A DNA stretch of 64,000 bases. It comes from Symsagittifera roscoffensis. Its lineage: Eukaryota; Xenacoelomorpha; Acoela; Convolutidae. Shown here one piece after another: positions 10,254 to 21,819 of this stretch; the stretch's first letter is position 1; each line of letters opens with the position of its first letter. The DNA lies in NCBI RefSeq assembly GCF_963678635.1, contig NC_087066.1:14058517-14122516 (forward strand). Reading direction: 5' to 3'. Below the pieces are notes generated by a model, which was not told the origin of the DNA, ran no database searches, and saw only the letters and a list, made by a program, of their open reading frames with translations. A program made the translations under genes and the position numbers.

Positions 10254-10670
10254 GGTGCGTATTCATAGGTTCCAAAATGAAAAATCAGTCCCATAGGTTC
10301 CAAAATAAAATAGCAGTTGCATAAGTTCCAAATCTTTTCAATTGGCCAAAAGACTAAATAAGCCGAGTCTCGGTTTAAGGTCGCCGGTGGGCGCGCTACG
10401 CGCGCGTCGCCGCTTTGCGGCGATAACCGGCTCTAATTTTCGTATAGAGTCCTACCCTCTGTTGGCAAGCTCGCAACACGTTGGCGCGACTGCGGCGGTC
10501 ACTATTCTGCTGTTTAGTTTTCTTCTGTTTGAACAGTGGAAAATTAATGTAATAATTCGTTGGCTCACAATTCGACCAATCAGAAATCGAGTTGAATAAT
10601 TTTGGTACAAATGGGACGATTTTTCATTTTGGTACAAATGACCGTTGGTACAAATGGGACATCACCAAAT
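10254..10670. mobile_element. second MITE copy, inverted relative to the first
   Basis: It starts GGTGCGTATTCATAGGTTCC and carries the same hairpin core as the 9490-9903 element in reverse order (GCGCGCTACGCGCGCG, then GCCGCTTTGCGGC), the same GGCAAGCTCGCAACACGT block and CCAATCAGAAATCGAG. Its right end instead carries GGTACAAATGGGAC repeats, so this end is diverged or nested. No matching target duplication was found. Confidence 0.65.
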
Positions 10671-10811
10671 AGACAAAGCTTATATCTTGATCGAGTTGGA
10701 AATCAAACTCCGGTTCTTTTTTCCTTCTCTGTGCACTTTTACTTGCAATTTCACTTGCACTTTTACTACTCAGTGAAATTTTATAAGCAATTTGGACTCA
10801 AAACCGTATGA

Positions 10812-10828
10812 CCCCCCCCCCCCCCCCC
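10812..10828. repeat. poly-C tract (17 C)
   Basis: An uninterrupted run of 17 C. Similar G/C homopolymers occur at 28422-28435, 36389-36407, 39181-39193 and 40623-40634. Confidence 0.9.
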
Positions 10829-11356
10829 AAGCTAAAGTGACCTACCGTAGAACCGTAGAATTTCCCTTCTAGGTGACCTACCAGGGAGAATAAATCTCCA
10901 ACATTCGGTTCCTTCATCATCATGAGGGACTCCACCAAAATATTCTTAAGAAAAGTAAAAAAAACCGCCTCGAGCATGTATGCTCCTCACTTTCCTCGGA
11001 CATTCGGACAAACACACCAGAATGATAGTATTGTACCACATGAGCAGATAAGTGCGCGGGACTGTGAGGCGTCAATTTGAATGGCAAGTATTACACAGGC
11101 TAGGCTGTTGATATATACCATTTAAGTACGCATTAAAGTCACTAGAGACGTAGTGCCAAACGTGTATTTTGGACAAATGGTGCTTATAACTTAAGAACCA
11201 AGGCACAAAGAGTCTGTGATCATATTTTGGTATGTTTGAAGCCTTCGAATCGCCAAAATAAAAATGAAGATTTCTCTAATGTTAGCACCAAAAACTCCGG
11301 CGAAGTTTTTATTTTTTCAAAAACGTATTGAACTAGAAAAAGCGCAGAGCTCTTAG

Positions 11357-11402
11357 CTCAGCCATATCTTTGAAAACTTTACCATGTAGAATCATATAAA
11401 AG
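11357..11402 (+). promoter_or_regulatory. U6 external Pol III promoter (PSE region and TATA)
   Basis: TATAAAAG at 11395-11402 lies about 18-25 bp before the U6 start, the usual place for the TATA box of type 3 Pol III promoters. The block TCAGCCATATCTTTGAAAAC (from about 11358) sits where the proximal sequence element belongs; its exact limits cannot be set without other snRNA promoters of the species. Confidence 0.65.
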
Positions 11403-11419
11403 CCGAGACACATTATGAC

Positions 11420-11425
11420 GTGCTA

Positions 11426-11476
<51 letters not shown>

Positions 11477-11526
11477 GGCCCCTGCGCAAGGATGACACGC
11501 AAAATCGTGAAGCGTTCCATATTTTT
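11420..11526 (+). ncRNA. U6: U6 spliceosomal snRNA
   Basis: The 107-nt sequence follows metazoan U6 end to end. It has the 5' stem-loop GTGCTAGCTTCGGCAGCAC, then the ATACTAAAATTGGAACGATA block, the ACAGAGA box (5'-splice-site pairing) at 11461-11467, AGATTAGCATGGCCCCTGCG with the U4/U2-pairing AGC region, and a 3' stem GCAAGGATGACACGCAAAAT, closed by a T run (TTTTT) that serves as Pol III terminator. In the 5' stem-loop, the A of GCTAGC replaces a base found in vertebrate U6. All core functional motifs are intact, so it looks like an active gene. Confidence 0.97.
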
Positions 11527-11639
11527 GTAGTAACCCAAAATTATCGGAAACGTTTTTGACGTTAACGGCAAATTTAGATTGCTTCAATCATCTCGGTCAA
11601 AAATCGGTGTTTCGACGGACCCATAGAATCAATTTAGGG

Positions 11640-11790
11640 AGGAGATGGTTCACTTGTTTGAAAATGATATTTTTCAGCCAATCAGATTTGAGCATAGTAC
11701 ATGCAGGTCTTATACTGCATAATTTGCAATTTAATTTTAGGTTGGAGATTGTTCACTTGGTCGATTGAGGGGGGAGATTGTTCACATGGG
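11640..11790. repeat. GGAGGATGTTAAC inverted-repeat family, copy 2 (diverged)
   Basis: GGGAGGAGATGGTTCACTTG at the left and GGGGGGAGATTGTTCACATG at the right flank an interior with CAGCCAATCAGATTTGAGCA. The same interior and flanks occur at 15431-15630. Confidence 0.5.
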
Positions 11791-12349
11791 TTCTTTCGAG
11801 CATCCAGTGATTAGAATAGTTTGAAAATGATATGAATATGTATGCTTTCAGGTGATCTTTATTGCCAAATTTAGGCAGCGAAAACTAACTGTTTCAAACA
11901 GAATCTTGTTGGTTCTCATTTTGCGTTGATTCGCATTGGGTTTTTGAAAGTTATTTAACTTTAAAAAAAATAATAAGTATAAAAATTAGAGCAGTGCTCG
12001 TCCTGTTTTGACTGTGTTCGACTTATGTTGCGACTGCCGTCGACCAAAAATATTTTCGTCCATTGATTTTCAATAGCAGAACTGCACCCTCTCGACTTTC
12101 CAAGCCGAAACATAAGTGGAGCACCTCGAACGGGATGATCTTCCTTCGGTTCAGTATTTTTTGACATGTTTTTTTTGTTCATCGTCAACATCATCATCAT
12201 CGTTGAGAATAACACCATCTTCTGGTATCCGACAGTAAAATTAGTGTCCGGCTTTGGTGGTTTCTAGTCCATTTTCTATCCAAGCATTAGAGAAAAAAAT
12301 CGCCCATAAAAAACTATTTTTTTCATTCTCTAAAGAATCCCCCCCCCCC

Positions 12350-13134
12350 TCCGTAAGAACGAATTCGCTCAGAAAATATGATCAAAAACACATAAAGCCT
12401 GAGGAGGGCATTGTTCCAAGCAGTAGAGCAAGAACTTGACCAGCCCAGTAATAATTTGACTTGAGGCCAAATCTGAAGCTGCCATTGTTGCATTGTGCTG
12501 GTTTCAATTGCTAGAAAAACACTGAAGCGGCCAATTCAAAGCGAACAGGTGGATTGAAAGACTTGAAAAAAGTCATTTCAATTTAAAGAAGTATAATTGT
12601 ATTTTGAAGTGCAAAGCCTAAGGGGGCTACTCACGACAATAAAAAACAAATACCAAAATTGAACTCAATTGTATCACAAGTAACTATTAACAAACGTATG
12701 AAAGCTAAGAAAGCTCAGAAACTGTTTACTAGGTTGATTATTGAACGGCAAATAACGACCTTAAGCTGCCGTCATTCAGAAAAGTTAGTATACAACAGGG
12801 TTACGTAGCATTATTTAGACAACCGCGTATTCAGACACTGTATTAACCAATCAGGATCGAAACAAAGAAAGATATGAAATTCATTTCTTCCTTGTCTCGA
12901 TTCTGATTGGGTAATACAGTGTCTGAACTCAGACCGCACTCCATACAACCTGTACTAAAAATGCGAAGAAAACTAAAAACAGCAGATTTAGGGAAAAGAG
13001 CAGGTTTTCAGATTGGACCGAAAGCCGCATTTATTGAAAATAAAAATCGATCATGGCAGCAGTCAAAGAAAGCACAAATTTGTTAAAATAAGTTAACAAA
13101 GTGGTTTTGGCGTTGTAGAAAAAAGTGCATGCTA
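12350..13134. repeat. 0.8-kb direct duplication, left copy
   Basis: The block from TTCGCTCAGAAAATATG through GCGTTGTAGAAAAAAGTGCA is repeated at 13349-14157 in the same orientation, at an offset of about 997 bp and with few differences. No ORF of note is present. It contains an intact 96-bp hairpin (12831-12926). Confidence 0.8.
12831..12926. repeat. 96-bp inverted repeat (hairpin)
   Basis: TCAGACACTGTATTAACCAA at 12831 pairs with TTGGGTAATACAGTGTCTGA ending at 12926. The arms of about 40 bp run inward through ATCAGGATCGAAACAA and TTGTCTCGATTCTGAT with few mismatches. The counterpart in the right duplicate (about 13828-13925) has a decayed right arm. Confidence 0.75.
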
Positions 13135-13348
13135 CTATTCCAAATGCTTAACTCGAACTGCTGGTTGGAATCATAATTAATCAAAACGACGAAGCGGAAT
13201 TTAATATCTTGAGCAACATATGTAATATTTCAAAATTTTGGCCAGATAACCGAAAATACCGCAATAAAAAAAATGATCTCCTGGTAAAACTTCACCAAAC
13301 TCTGACATCACTTTGATTATTTTGGTGCCCTTGCCATTGCTGCATCCC

Positions 13349-14157
13349 CGTAAAAAGGAATTTGCTCAGAAAATATGTTTAAAAATGCATAAAGCCCGAG
13401 GAGGGCATTGTTCCAAGCAGTAAAGCAAGAACTTGGCCAGCCCAGTAATAAATTGATTTGAGGTCATAATCTGAAGCTGCCATTGTTGCATTGTGCTGGT
13501 TTCAATTGCTAGAAAAACACTGAAGCGGCCAATTCAAAGGGAACAGGTGGATTGAAAGACTTGAAAAAAGTCATTTCAATTTAAAGAAGTATAATTGTAT
13601 TTTGAAGTGCAAAGCCTAAGGGGGCTACTCACGACAATAAAAACAAATACCACAATTGAACTCAATTGTATCACAAGTAACTATTAACAAACGTATGAAA
13701 GCTAAGAAAGCTCAGAAACTGTTTACTAGGTTGATTATTGAACGGCAAATAACGACCTTAAGCTGCCGTCATTCACAAAAGTTAGTATACAACAGGGTTA
13801 CGTAGCATTATTTAGACAACCGCGTATTCAGACACTGTATTAACCAATCAGGATCGAAACAAAGAAAGATATGAAATTCATTTCTTCCTTGTCTCGATTC
13901 TTATTGGCTTATTCAGTTTCTGAATTCAGAACGCACTCCATACAACAGGTATTAAAAACGCAAAGCACACTAATAACAGCATACTAATAACAACAGATCT
14001 TTATTAGCATTTAGGGAAAAGAGCAGACTTTCAGATTGGATCTAAAGCCGCCATTATTGGAAATAAAAATCGTTCATGACAGCAGTCAAAGAAAGCACAA
14101 ATTTGTTAAAATAAGTTTAAAAAGTGGTTTTGGCGTTGTAGAAAAAAGTGCATGCAT
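13349..14157. repeat. 0.8-kb direct duplication, right copy
   Basis: Direct copy of 12350-13134 with small indels, including an inserted CTAATAACAGCATACTAATA duplication near 13968. About 215 bp of other sequence separates the two copies. Part of that spacer (AATCAAAACGACGAAGCGGA, near 13180) recurs at about 15650. Confidence 0.8.
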
Positions 14158-14159
14158 TT

Positions 14160-15430
14160 CAGCTCGGTAACTTATGCTGCGGTAAATTAGTTTCTTTGCA
14201 ATAGAATTTGGAAGTTTATAGTTTTGGGAGTTTTTCGATGTTTTATTTAATTTTTGCAGGCAGAGGAACTAAAAACTTTGGCACTAACCCACAAATTCAT
14301 TTATTCAAACCAACTTAAGAGACGCAAAAACTGAAGCTATTTTGTCAATGTTAGGTGTTAAGTCAACAAAGAACTCTAGCTTCAGTTTTTTATTTAGCAG
14401 GCCGTTCATAAGCTTCTCAGACATCTGCGTTGACCTAATTTTTTGCTTAGAGATCTACGTCAAGTTGGAAGTTTTGAAAAAATTGAGGTAAATGTAAGTC
14501 TCTACAGTGTTTTATCACATTTTTATTTGAATTTCAACTTAAACAAAGTGAGCAGATTATCACCTCTCCGTATCTTTAGCAAGCATCATAGTGAAGCAGT
14601 CCTTTTATTTTAAGAATATCGACTTGAACCCTTCCAGGGCCAAGGTCCGCATTTTATGTGACTACTTTAACGACCACATTTTGGTAATTCCATACTTTTG
14701 CGACGAGATTTAGGCGTTTCCAGACTTTGCAACTAAAAAATCGGTCTACGACCCAGGGTGAGTATGGCATATTTTTCTGGTTTCGATCCTCTTCCCCCTC
14801 ACCCCCTCAAGGATTCAACCCCCTCACAAACTTAAGGGTCCCACCTTTGTTATTATTTTATAAAAACTAAATCATTTTGAAAATTGATTTATATCATTTA
14901 GATCAAAAAGTAAGATTTTTTTCGCTGAGAAATCTTAAATTTAGATATCATTTTCGGAACTAAACGTTGATATCGTTTTTTGACCTTTGGAATTTTGCAG
15001 TTCGGTAGTGGAGATTGCCTGATTTTTCAACAAAGGGAATGAAAAGGTTTTGAAAGAATTCAAAATTTAAACTGCGAGAAAATCGATTCATTCGAACCTG
15101 AGCACATTTTTCTGAAAATCTTTTCCCAAAGAAACAAAAAAAAATCATCGCGACCTTTACATAAACCTTAACTATGTTCATCGACACATAAAAACTTGGG
15201 CGACATACTGACTTTCAATTGACGACATACTTTTTTTGGATTAAGAGTTATTAGCATGACGGCCTCTTTTTTATGGTTGTGAGAATTTCGGTAGTCTAGC
15301 AAAATTAGAAAAATGCGGTGTTCTAGATATAGAATTCAATTTCGTTTTAGTTTATTACTATAGCCACAACCAATTAGATTTGAGCACTTTGATTCTCCAA
15401 ATGCTTCAATCTAATTGCGGAAAAAGTTTA
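14160..15430. other. no gene seen
   Basis: AT-rich sequence. The stretch near 14760-14860 (CCCCCTCACCCCCTCAAGGATTCAACC, in part) resembles the degraded internal part of the 4748-5157 MITE family in reverse. A 75-codon frame at 14960-15187 on the minus strand has no recognisable content. Confidence 0.4.
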
Positions 15431-15630
15431 CATCCTCCCCCCTAAACCCTAAACACGTTTAGGGGGGAGGATGTTAACTTGGTTCTAAGTTGGGAATTTT
15501 CAGCCAATCAGAATCGAGCATTTTACATGCAACGCTTAGCAATTTTAATTTAAATTAAGCGCTGGGGTGGAGGATCTTAACTTGGTCTATTTGGGGGGCG
15601 GGGGGCTAGAGGATGTTAATTTGATCCCTA
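15431..15630. repeat. GGAGGATGTTAAC inverted-repeat family, copy 3 with perfect 17-bp stem
   Basis: 15431-15447 (CATCCTCCCCCCTAAAC) and 15457-15473 are perfect reverse complements with a 9-nt loop. Then follow GGATGTTAACTTGGTTCTAA, an interior CAGCCAATCAGAATCGAGCA, and a far end with GGAGGATCTTAACTTGGTCT and AGAGGATGTTAATTTGATCC. This is probably a non-autonomous inverted-repeat element. Confidence 0.6.
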
Positions 15631-16075
15631 ATTGCTAGTTGGTATCATAATAAATCAAAACGACGAAGCGGAATTTTATATCTTGAGCAACATATTCAGG
15701 CGCAACTTTGCAGTTAGTGGTCTTTTTTCCTACCCCCACCCTACATTTAAAGTTAGATTTTGAAAACTACTCGTGCGTCATAATGCAATGAAACTCTGCA
15801 TGGCGAGCAACGAACTAGCTATTGTGAACAAATTTGTTCTTCATACTTCACGTATCTAGTCACCGCTTTAATAATACTATATTTAGAATGTGTGTTTGAG
15901 TCTGTGATGAGAAGGGAATGACGTAAAATCTCGTTTTCCGTTGAAGTGATAAAGTGTTAAATATGCATTTTTTCGTAAACTGAGATCCTTCATCAAGCGC
16001 CTCTGTGAAGTTCAAAAAATGCTTGATTATATTTCGTTGAAAATTTTCGCATCTTCGGCAAGTTAAGAGACTAAC

Positions 16076-16430
16076 ATAAGAAGGCGGTAGTGCTTGGCTG
16101 TAGACAATCAAATTTGACCTCTCGTGTATCTCCGGGGAAAAGGGAGCCTCCCCATCGACACTGTACTTCTCAGGAAGCACTCCACCAAGCTCTCCATCTT
16201 TTCCATAATACTCCACGCAATCATGTTCCCAACTTGGTTTCCCCCCATCTGGAGTGAATGCAGGGTTCGGTACACTTCCGACTGATTTAGACCTCTGCAA
16301 AGACCCCGCTCTTCGTGGCTTGGTACAGCGGGACACCCCGCGACTGCGATTGCGACTGCGACTTGTCTCAGAGCTTACGCTACTTTGGTCGGTGCTGATG
16401 TTGTGTTCTACTTTCTCGGATCCGACACTC
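16076..16430 (-). CDS. probable internal exon of an unknown gene
   Basis: The open frame follows a strong acceptor (TTTCTGATTTTCAG on the minus strand, ending at 16431) and can end at a GTTAGT donor at 16075-16070. The encoded peptide has exon-like composition: a Ser/Arg-rich part (SETSRSRNRSRGVSRCTKP and RSKSVGS), then an aromatic, acidic part (WEHDCVEYYGKDGELGGVLP) and a PPSY end. I do not recognise the family. The Arg-x-x-Ser repeats could be kinase sites. The frame itself stays open to 15860, so the 3' limit is uncertain. Flanking exons were not found. Confidence 0.4.
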
Positions 16431-16559
16431 CTGAAAATCAGAAACTTGTGCATGCTAATTTGTAGAACACTCAGCGCTACTTGACAGCGCTAAGCAAAAT
16501 CGGGAAACAAATGATAATAAATTGTTTAAAATCAAAAGCGATTTTCTAAGTTGCAAGCA

Positions 16560-17860
16560 CTATAACGTATCAATTTTTTGGGGGTCTTTTTTTCCCATTA
16601 TGGCTCCTCTAGTAAACTATAGACCCTTCAAAGCACAAAACTTTTTGTGTGGGCGGGGGCTATAATTTTCTGTTTTTAGGCTGTGGGAGCTCAATGAGAA
16701 AAACTGTTTTGTGTCGCATAGGGAAATGAAGGGACGAACTTGCTCGCATCCGTTTGATTCAACTCATCTATTTTGGCTAGATTTGAAACCGGGGAAAATT
16801 GATTCAATGTTTTGACTGTCTTTACAATTTTCAAAAGCCATACGTTATAAAAAAAGCACGCAAAGAAAGTTTCCGGTGCTTTTTTTGCTCAAGGCAGCGA
16901 TTTTTTTGGTGTTTTTAAAGGGCTATACAATTTTTACGTCGAAAGCTTTATTTAAAAAAATTATCTGAATCAAAAAGCCAAGAAAAGCTTTTATAATGCG
17001 GAAAAATATTTTCAAGTTGCTTCTGACAAATTTGGGCGCAATGATTCCTGTAGAAGACTCATATTTAAGAGCAGCCATGTCGTTAATCGTTTTTAAAAAT
17101 TTTAATCGTTTCTTAAAAATCAGTTCGTTTTCTCATTAGTAGTGTATTTCAGTTTTGTCGGGTCTGCTTAGAAGGTATGTCAGCTTTTACAAATGCATGC
17201 AAAAATCATTCAGGCCCAAATTTACATTTTTTTTGTTTGCGGTATGCCTTTTACTTTTCTTTTAAATTCAGTTCAATTCCTTTGTTAAAAGGAAGGCAAA
17301 CTCCACTATCGAACAGAAAAAGTGTAAAAGTCAAGAAAAACGTGATCGATTTAAAGTTTCGAGAATGGAATTTAATTATTAGACCTCCCCACGAACTAAA
17401 AGTTATACATATTGATCCAGTTTTTCAAATTGGGTTAATTTTATCAAAAAATTATCAGTCAATAATTGTTCTAGAAATTGAAACACTTTTAAGGCAATCT
17501 ATTTATTTGCTTGGAAGTTGAATTTTTACTCAAAAGTTGAATTTTTTTTTTCAACTTACGTTCATTGACACTTACGTTCATTGACTCTTTTCCAAATGTC
17601 TGTTAGCTATGTTTTACTCTTGCTAATGTTTTTTAATTTTGAGTTGACCACTTCAAATATTAAGCTTTTGGGTTGCTCAAAAAATGTTCGTTCACTGTCT
17701 AGTATTATAGAAAAAGCTCTCCAATTGTGCTTTCTCTTTTAAGAATTTTACCTAAGTTTTGCAAAAAAAACCAATCTTGTTATGAATTGAGGCGAGAAAA
17801 AAGATCTGTTCAATTTCAATTTTAGGAATGATAAGCAATGAGTCCCGGGTTAAGGTCGTA
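16560..17860. other. no convincing gene
   Basis: AT-rich, with T runs on both strands. One ATG-started 114-codon plus-strand frame (17177-17521) has no recognisable domain and an AT-driven composition. The right edge abuts the minisatellite. Confidence 0.4.
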
Positions 17861-17865
17861 GTTTT

Positions 17866-20075
17866 ATGTTCAGACCGTGTGGACTAAAATTTAGCTTGTT
17901 CAGACCGTTGGGATCAGATTATAATTTTTTCAGACCGCGTGGACTGAGGGAACCCGGTTTCAGACCGCGTGGACTAAGGGAACCCGGTTTCAGACCGCGT
18001 GGATCGAAGAAATCTGGAGTAATACCCTGTGGACCGATGGAATCTGGTTTTAGACCATGTAGACCACAAAAATCCGGATTCAGACTGTGTGGACCGAAGA
18101 AATCGGGATTCAGACTGTCTGGACTGAAAGAATCTGGTTTCAGACCGCGTGTATTGAATGAATCCGGATTCAGACCGTGTGGACCAACAAAAATCCGGAT
18201 TCAGACTGTGTGGACTGAAAAATCGGGATTCAGACTGTGTGGACTGAAAGAGTCTGGTTTCAGACCGTGTGTATTGAATGAATCCGGATTCAAACAGTGT
18301 GGACCGAAAAAGTCCTGATTCAAACTATGTGTATTGAAGGAATCCGGATTCAGACAGTGTGGACTGAAGAAATCGGGATTCAGGCCGTTTGAACTGAAAG
18401 AATCTTCTTTAAGACCGTGTAAACAGAAAAAATCCGAATTCGGACTGTGCAGACCGAAAACATCCTGATTCAAACCATGTGTATTGAATGAATCCAGATT
18501 TAGACCGTGTGGACTGAATAAATCCGGATTCAGACCGTGTGGACCAAAAAAATCAGGAGTCAGAACGTGTGCGATTGAAGAAGTCCGGATACAGAGCTGA
18601 ATCCGGACCGAATAAATCCTGATTCAAACCATGTCTATTGAATGAATCCGGATTCAGACCGTGTGGTCTGAAGAAATTCGGATTCAGACCGTGTGGACCA
18701 AATAAATCCAGATTCAGACCGTGTGTGATCAAAAAAGTCCGGATACAAAGCGGCGTGGACCAAAAAATTCCGGATGCAGACTGTTTGGACTGAAAAACAA
18801 ATCAGGATTCAAACCATTTGGACTAAATAAATCCCGATTCAGACAGTGTGGATTGAAGAAATTCGGATTTAGACCGTGTGGACTGAAAAAAATTGGATTC
18901 AGACCGGGTGGATCAAAAAAGTCCGGATTCAGACCGTTTGGACCGAAGATATTTGGATTCAGACCGCGTGGATCGAAGAAATCCTGATTCATAACGTATG
19001 GACCAAAGGAATCCAGTTTCAAGCCGCATGGACCAAAAAGTCTGGATTCAAAGCGTGTGGATCGAATAAATCCTAACTCAGACCGTGTGGACCGAAGAAA
19101 TCCTGATTCAAATCGTGTGGATCAAATGAATCCTAACTCAGACAATATGGATCGAAGAAATCCTGATTCAAACCGTGTGGACCGAATGAATTCGGATTCA
19201 GACCGTCGGGAACGAAAAAATCCGGATTCAGACCGTGTGGACCAAAAAAATTCGAAATCAGAACTTTAGACCAAAGAAATATTCCGGATTCAGACCGTGT
19301 GGATCGAAAAGTCCGGATTCAGACCGTGTGGATCAAATAAATCCGAGTTCAGACAAGTTAGGCCGAAGAATTACTGATTCAAATCGTGTGGATCGAATAA
19401 ACCCGAACTCAGACCCTATGGATCGAATAACTCCTGGTTCAAAAAGTGTGGACCGAATGAATGCGGTTTCAGACCGTCGGGAACGAAAAAATCCGGATTC
19501 AGACCATGTGGACCAAAACAACCCGAAATCAGAACTTTCGACCAAAGAAATATTCCGGATTCAGACCGTGTGGATGGAAAAAGTCCGGATTCAGACCGTG
19601 TGGATCAAATAAATCCGAGTTCAGACAAGGTGGGCCGAAGAATTACTGATTCAAATCGTGTGGATCAAATAAATTCTAACTCAGGACATATGGATCGAAA
19701 AAATCCTGATTCAAACCGTGTGGACCAAATAAGTTTGGATTGAGACCGTGTGGACCAAAAGAATCCGAATTCAGACCATTTTGAGGAAAAACAATCCGGA
19801 TTCAAACCGTGCGGACCAAAAAAGTCTGGATTCAAAGCGTGTGGATCAAATAATTGCAAATTCAGACCGTGTGGACCGAAGATACTCTGTGTAATTCAAC
19901 TCGTGTGGATTGAAAAAATCCGAACTCAGACCGTATGGATCGAAGAAATCCTAATTCAAATCGTGTGGACCAAAGGAATCGGATTCAAACCGTGTGGATT
20001 GTTAAATTCCGGTTTTAGACCTTGTGGACCAGAGGATTTCAGAACAAGACCGTGTGGACTATTTAATCAGGCGTA
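17866..20075. repeat. 30-bp minisatellite, about 2.2 kb
   Basis: About 70 imperfect copies of a 30-bp unit, consensus AATCCGGATTCAGACCGTGT followed by GGACCGAAGA. The period is exact over long stretches. Because 30 is divisible by three, frames stay open for long runs: on the plus strand a decapeptide of the form FRPCGLKESG (150 codons at 17866-18318) or SDRVDRRNPD in another frame; on the minus strand NPDFFGPHGL. Indels at several places (for example near 18590 and 19270) shift the phase, and stop codons come from the common CCTGATTC variant. The unit begins with the self-complementary AATCCGGATT. No start context, splice site or domain argues that it encodes protein. Confidence 0.95.
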
Positions 20076-21819
20076 AGACCAACGAGTTCAACAACAACTG
20101 CTGATTTCTGATGCGGAACTGTTTATTTTTGTTGGATATAGTCATTTAGTGTCAAAGCAAGTTCTAGTTTTATAAATTGAAAGCATCTTAGAGTTGAAAG
20201 CATCTTAAAAACAATTTAAAATATGCAATTTATCTGCTTTTAGATTCAATAGCAAAAAAATACAAAATCTCTTAAAAAAGTGAGATCAGTTTTTGTTTAT
20301 CATTTGCACAATCTCAGTGGTGAACGTAATGACTGGCACAATTTCGAAAACGATTGGCTGCTCTTGTTTTGTAAGGTTTCAATGAGTAATTGTCTTGTCC
20401 AACTACATTTTGTAATATGAAGAGCAATGAACAAGAGCAATGAACGCAATGAAATTGGAAAAAACCGATTTGTTTTTTCAAAAATCTTCAATTTTGAATT
20501 TCGAAGAAACAAATTGATGAACTTAACGCTCTTTGAAGTTGTAGACCATTTTATGATGGACAGTTTTTTGTTAAAATTAACGCAATTTGAGAAAACTCGA
20601 TCATTAGTTAAAACTTTTATTTCGCTGGGAAATCTGATAAAAAAATTCCATTTTCGAAAAAAAATTTGATCACGTTTTTCGTGACCTCTACATGTTTGCT
20701 GTTCGATAGTGGAGTTAACAATAGAAATGCACTGAACTTAAATATATATCACAAGTCAAACCGCGAAAAATCGAAAGTGAGCGTGAACAAATTTTAAGAC
20801 TTTCCTGAAAAAAAAATCAGCAAGACAGAAAAATCAGTTCCTTACTCTTAAAAAGTTGTCTAAACTGTTGTAAAAAACTTATTTAGTAACAACTGAACAA
20901 AGCTGCTTTGTAAGCGGAACCCAAAACACAGAAAGTACATTGTTTGTTGTGGTTGCAGATAGCGAAGCTTTTTTTCCTTTGATTAATTTTGGTGTTGAAA
21001 TCTACCGTCTAATACTATGAGCGACGGTGGGTTTAGCGCGGACTACTGAAATTTTTGATCGAAGAATTGATTTGACTTGCAAAACTTTACTGAATTATGA
21101 CAACGTTAAATTAAATTTTCAAAACAGAAATTGAAAAGTTGGGGCACAGTGGAAAAAACCCTATTTTTAACTTAACTTTTAACTAGCTTGTTTAACTAAC
21201 TTAGAATATAGTTATAACTGATTGAATTTAAATTAAAAATAAATTTGAAATTTACCATTCTTTTTGTAATAAAGATGATCAGATCTGGAACAATTTAGCA
21301 GGTCTAATTCCTAATATAAAAACCCAGTAGCAGACTTATGGGGGGAGGGGTGGAAACTGACACTTTTACTTCAGGGATGTGACACCCTGACGACCTAAAG
21401 AGTCCCCCGTTTGCAATTATTTTATGACATTTTAAGTTATCCTAAATTATTCCAAAAGGTGCTTGAAATTGAATTATACACTAATGTGAAGGGGAAAACG
21501 CGCGCTCAAAAGGGAAAATTTTCCTAAAAGGGCCTAAGCACGCTTTTTTTTACCTGTTTTTGAAAAGTTTTACCTGAGTCCCAGAAAGTTTTGTCTAAAC
21601 AGGATCTTTGTAAGGATTTGAAAGAGCCAGAAAAATCAATTTATTCGGCCTACAAAAGGTACCATAAAATGTCAGATTTTTTTTTTTTTGAAAATCCGCC
21701 ACACTCTTCTTTGAGGAAATCCTAAATCCCTCCCTGTAGAAACCTCATAAAGTGGAAAGCGATCAAATTGCCTGATCAAATTTTTTCGAAATAACTTTCG
21801 CTTGGCTTATTATTCCAAT

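Noticed and set aside
17177-17521. ATG-started 114-codon plus-strand frame
   Set aside because: Composition is AT-driven, no motif or splice support; longer than average for chance but not convincing.
18201-19859. Long frames on both strands of the minisatellite as protein genes
   Set aside because: Open frames follow automatically from a 30-bp period; phase shifts and stops interrupt every frame, and there is no start or splice context.
17866-20075. CRISPR array
   Set aside because: The units are contiguous 30-bp repeats without spacers, in a eukaryotic context.
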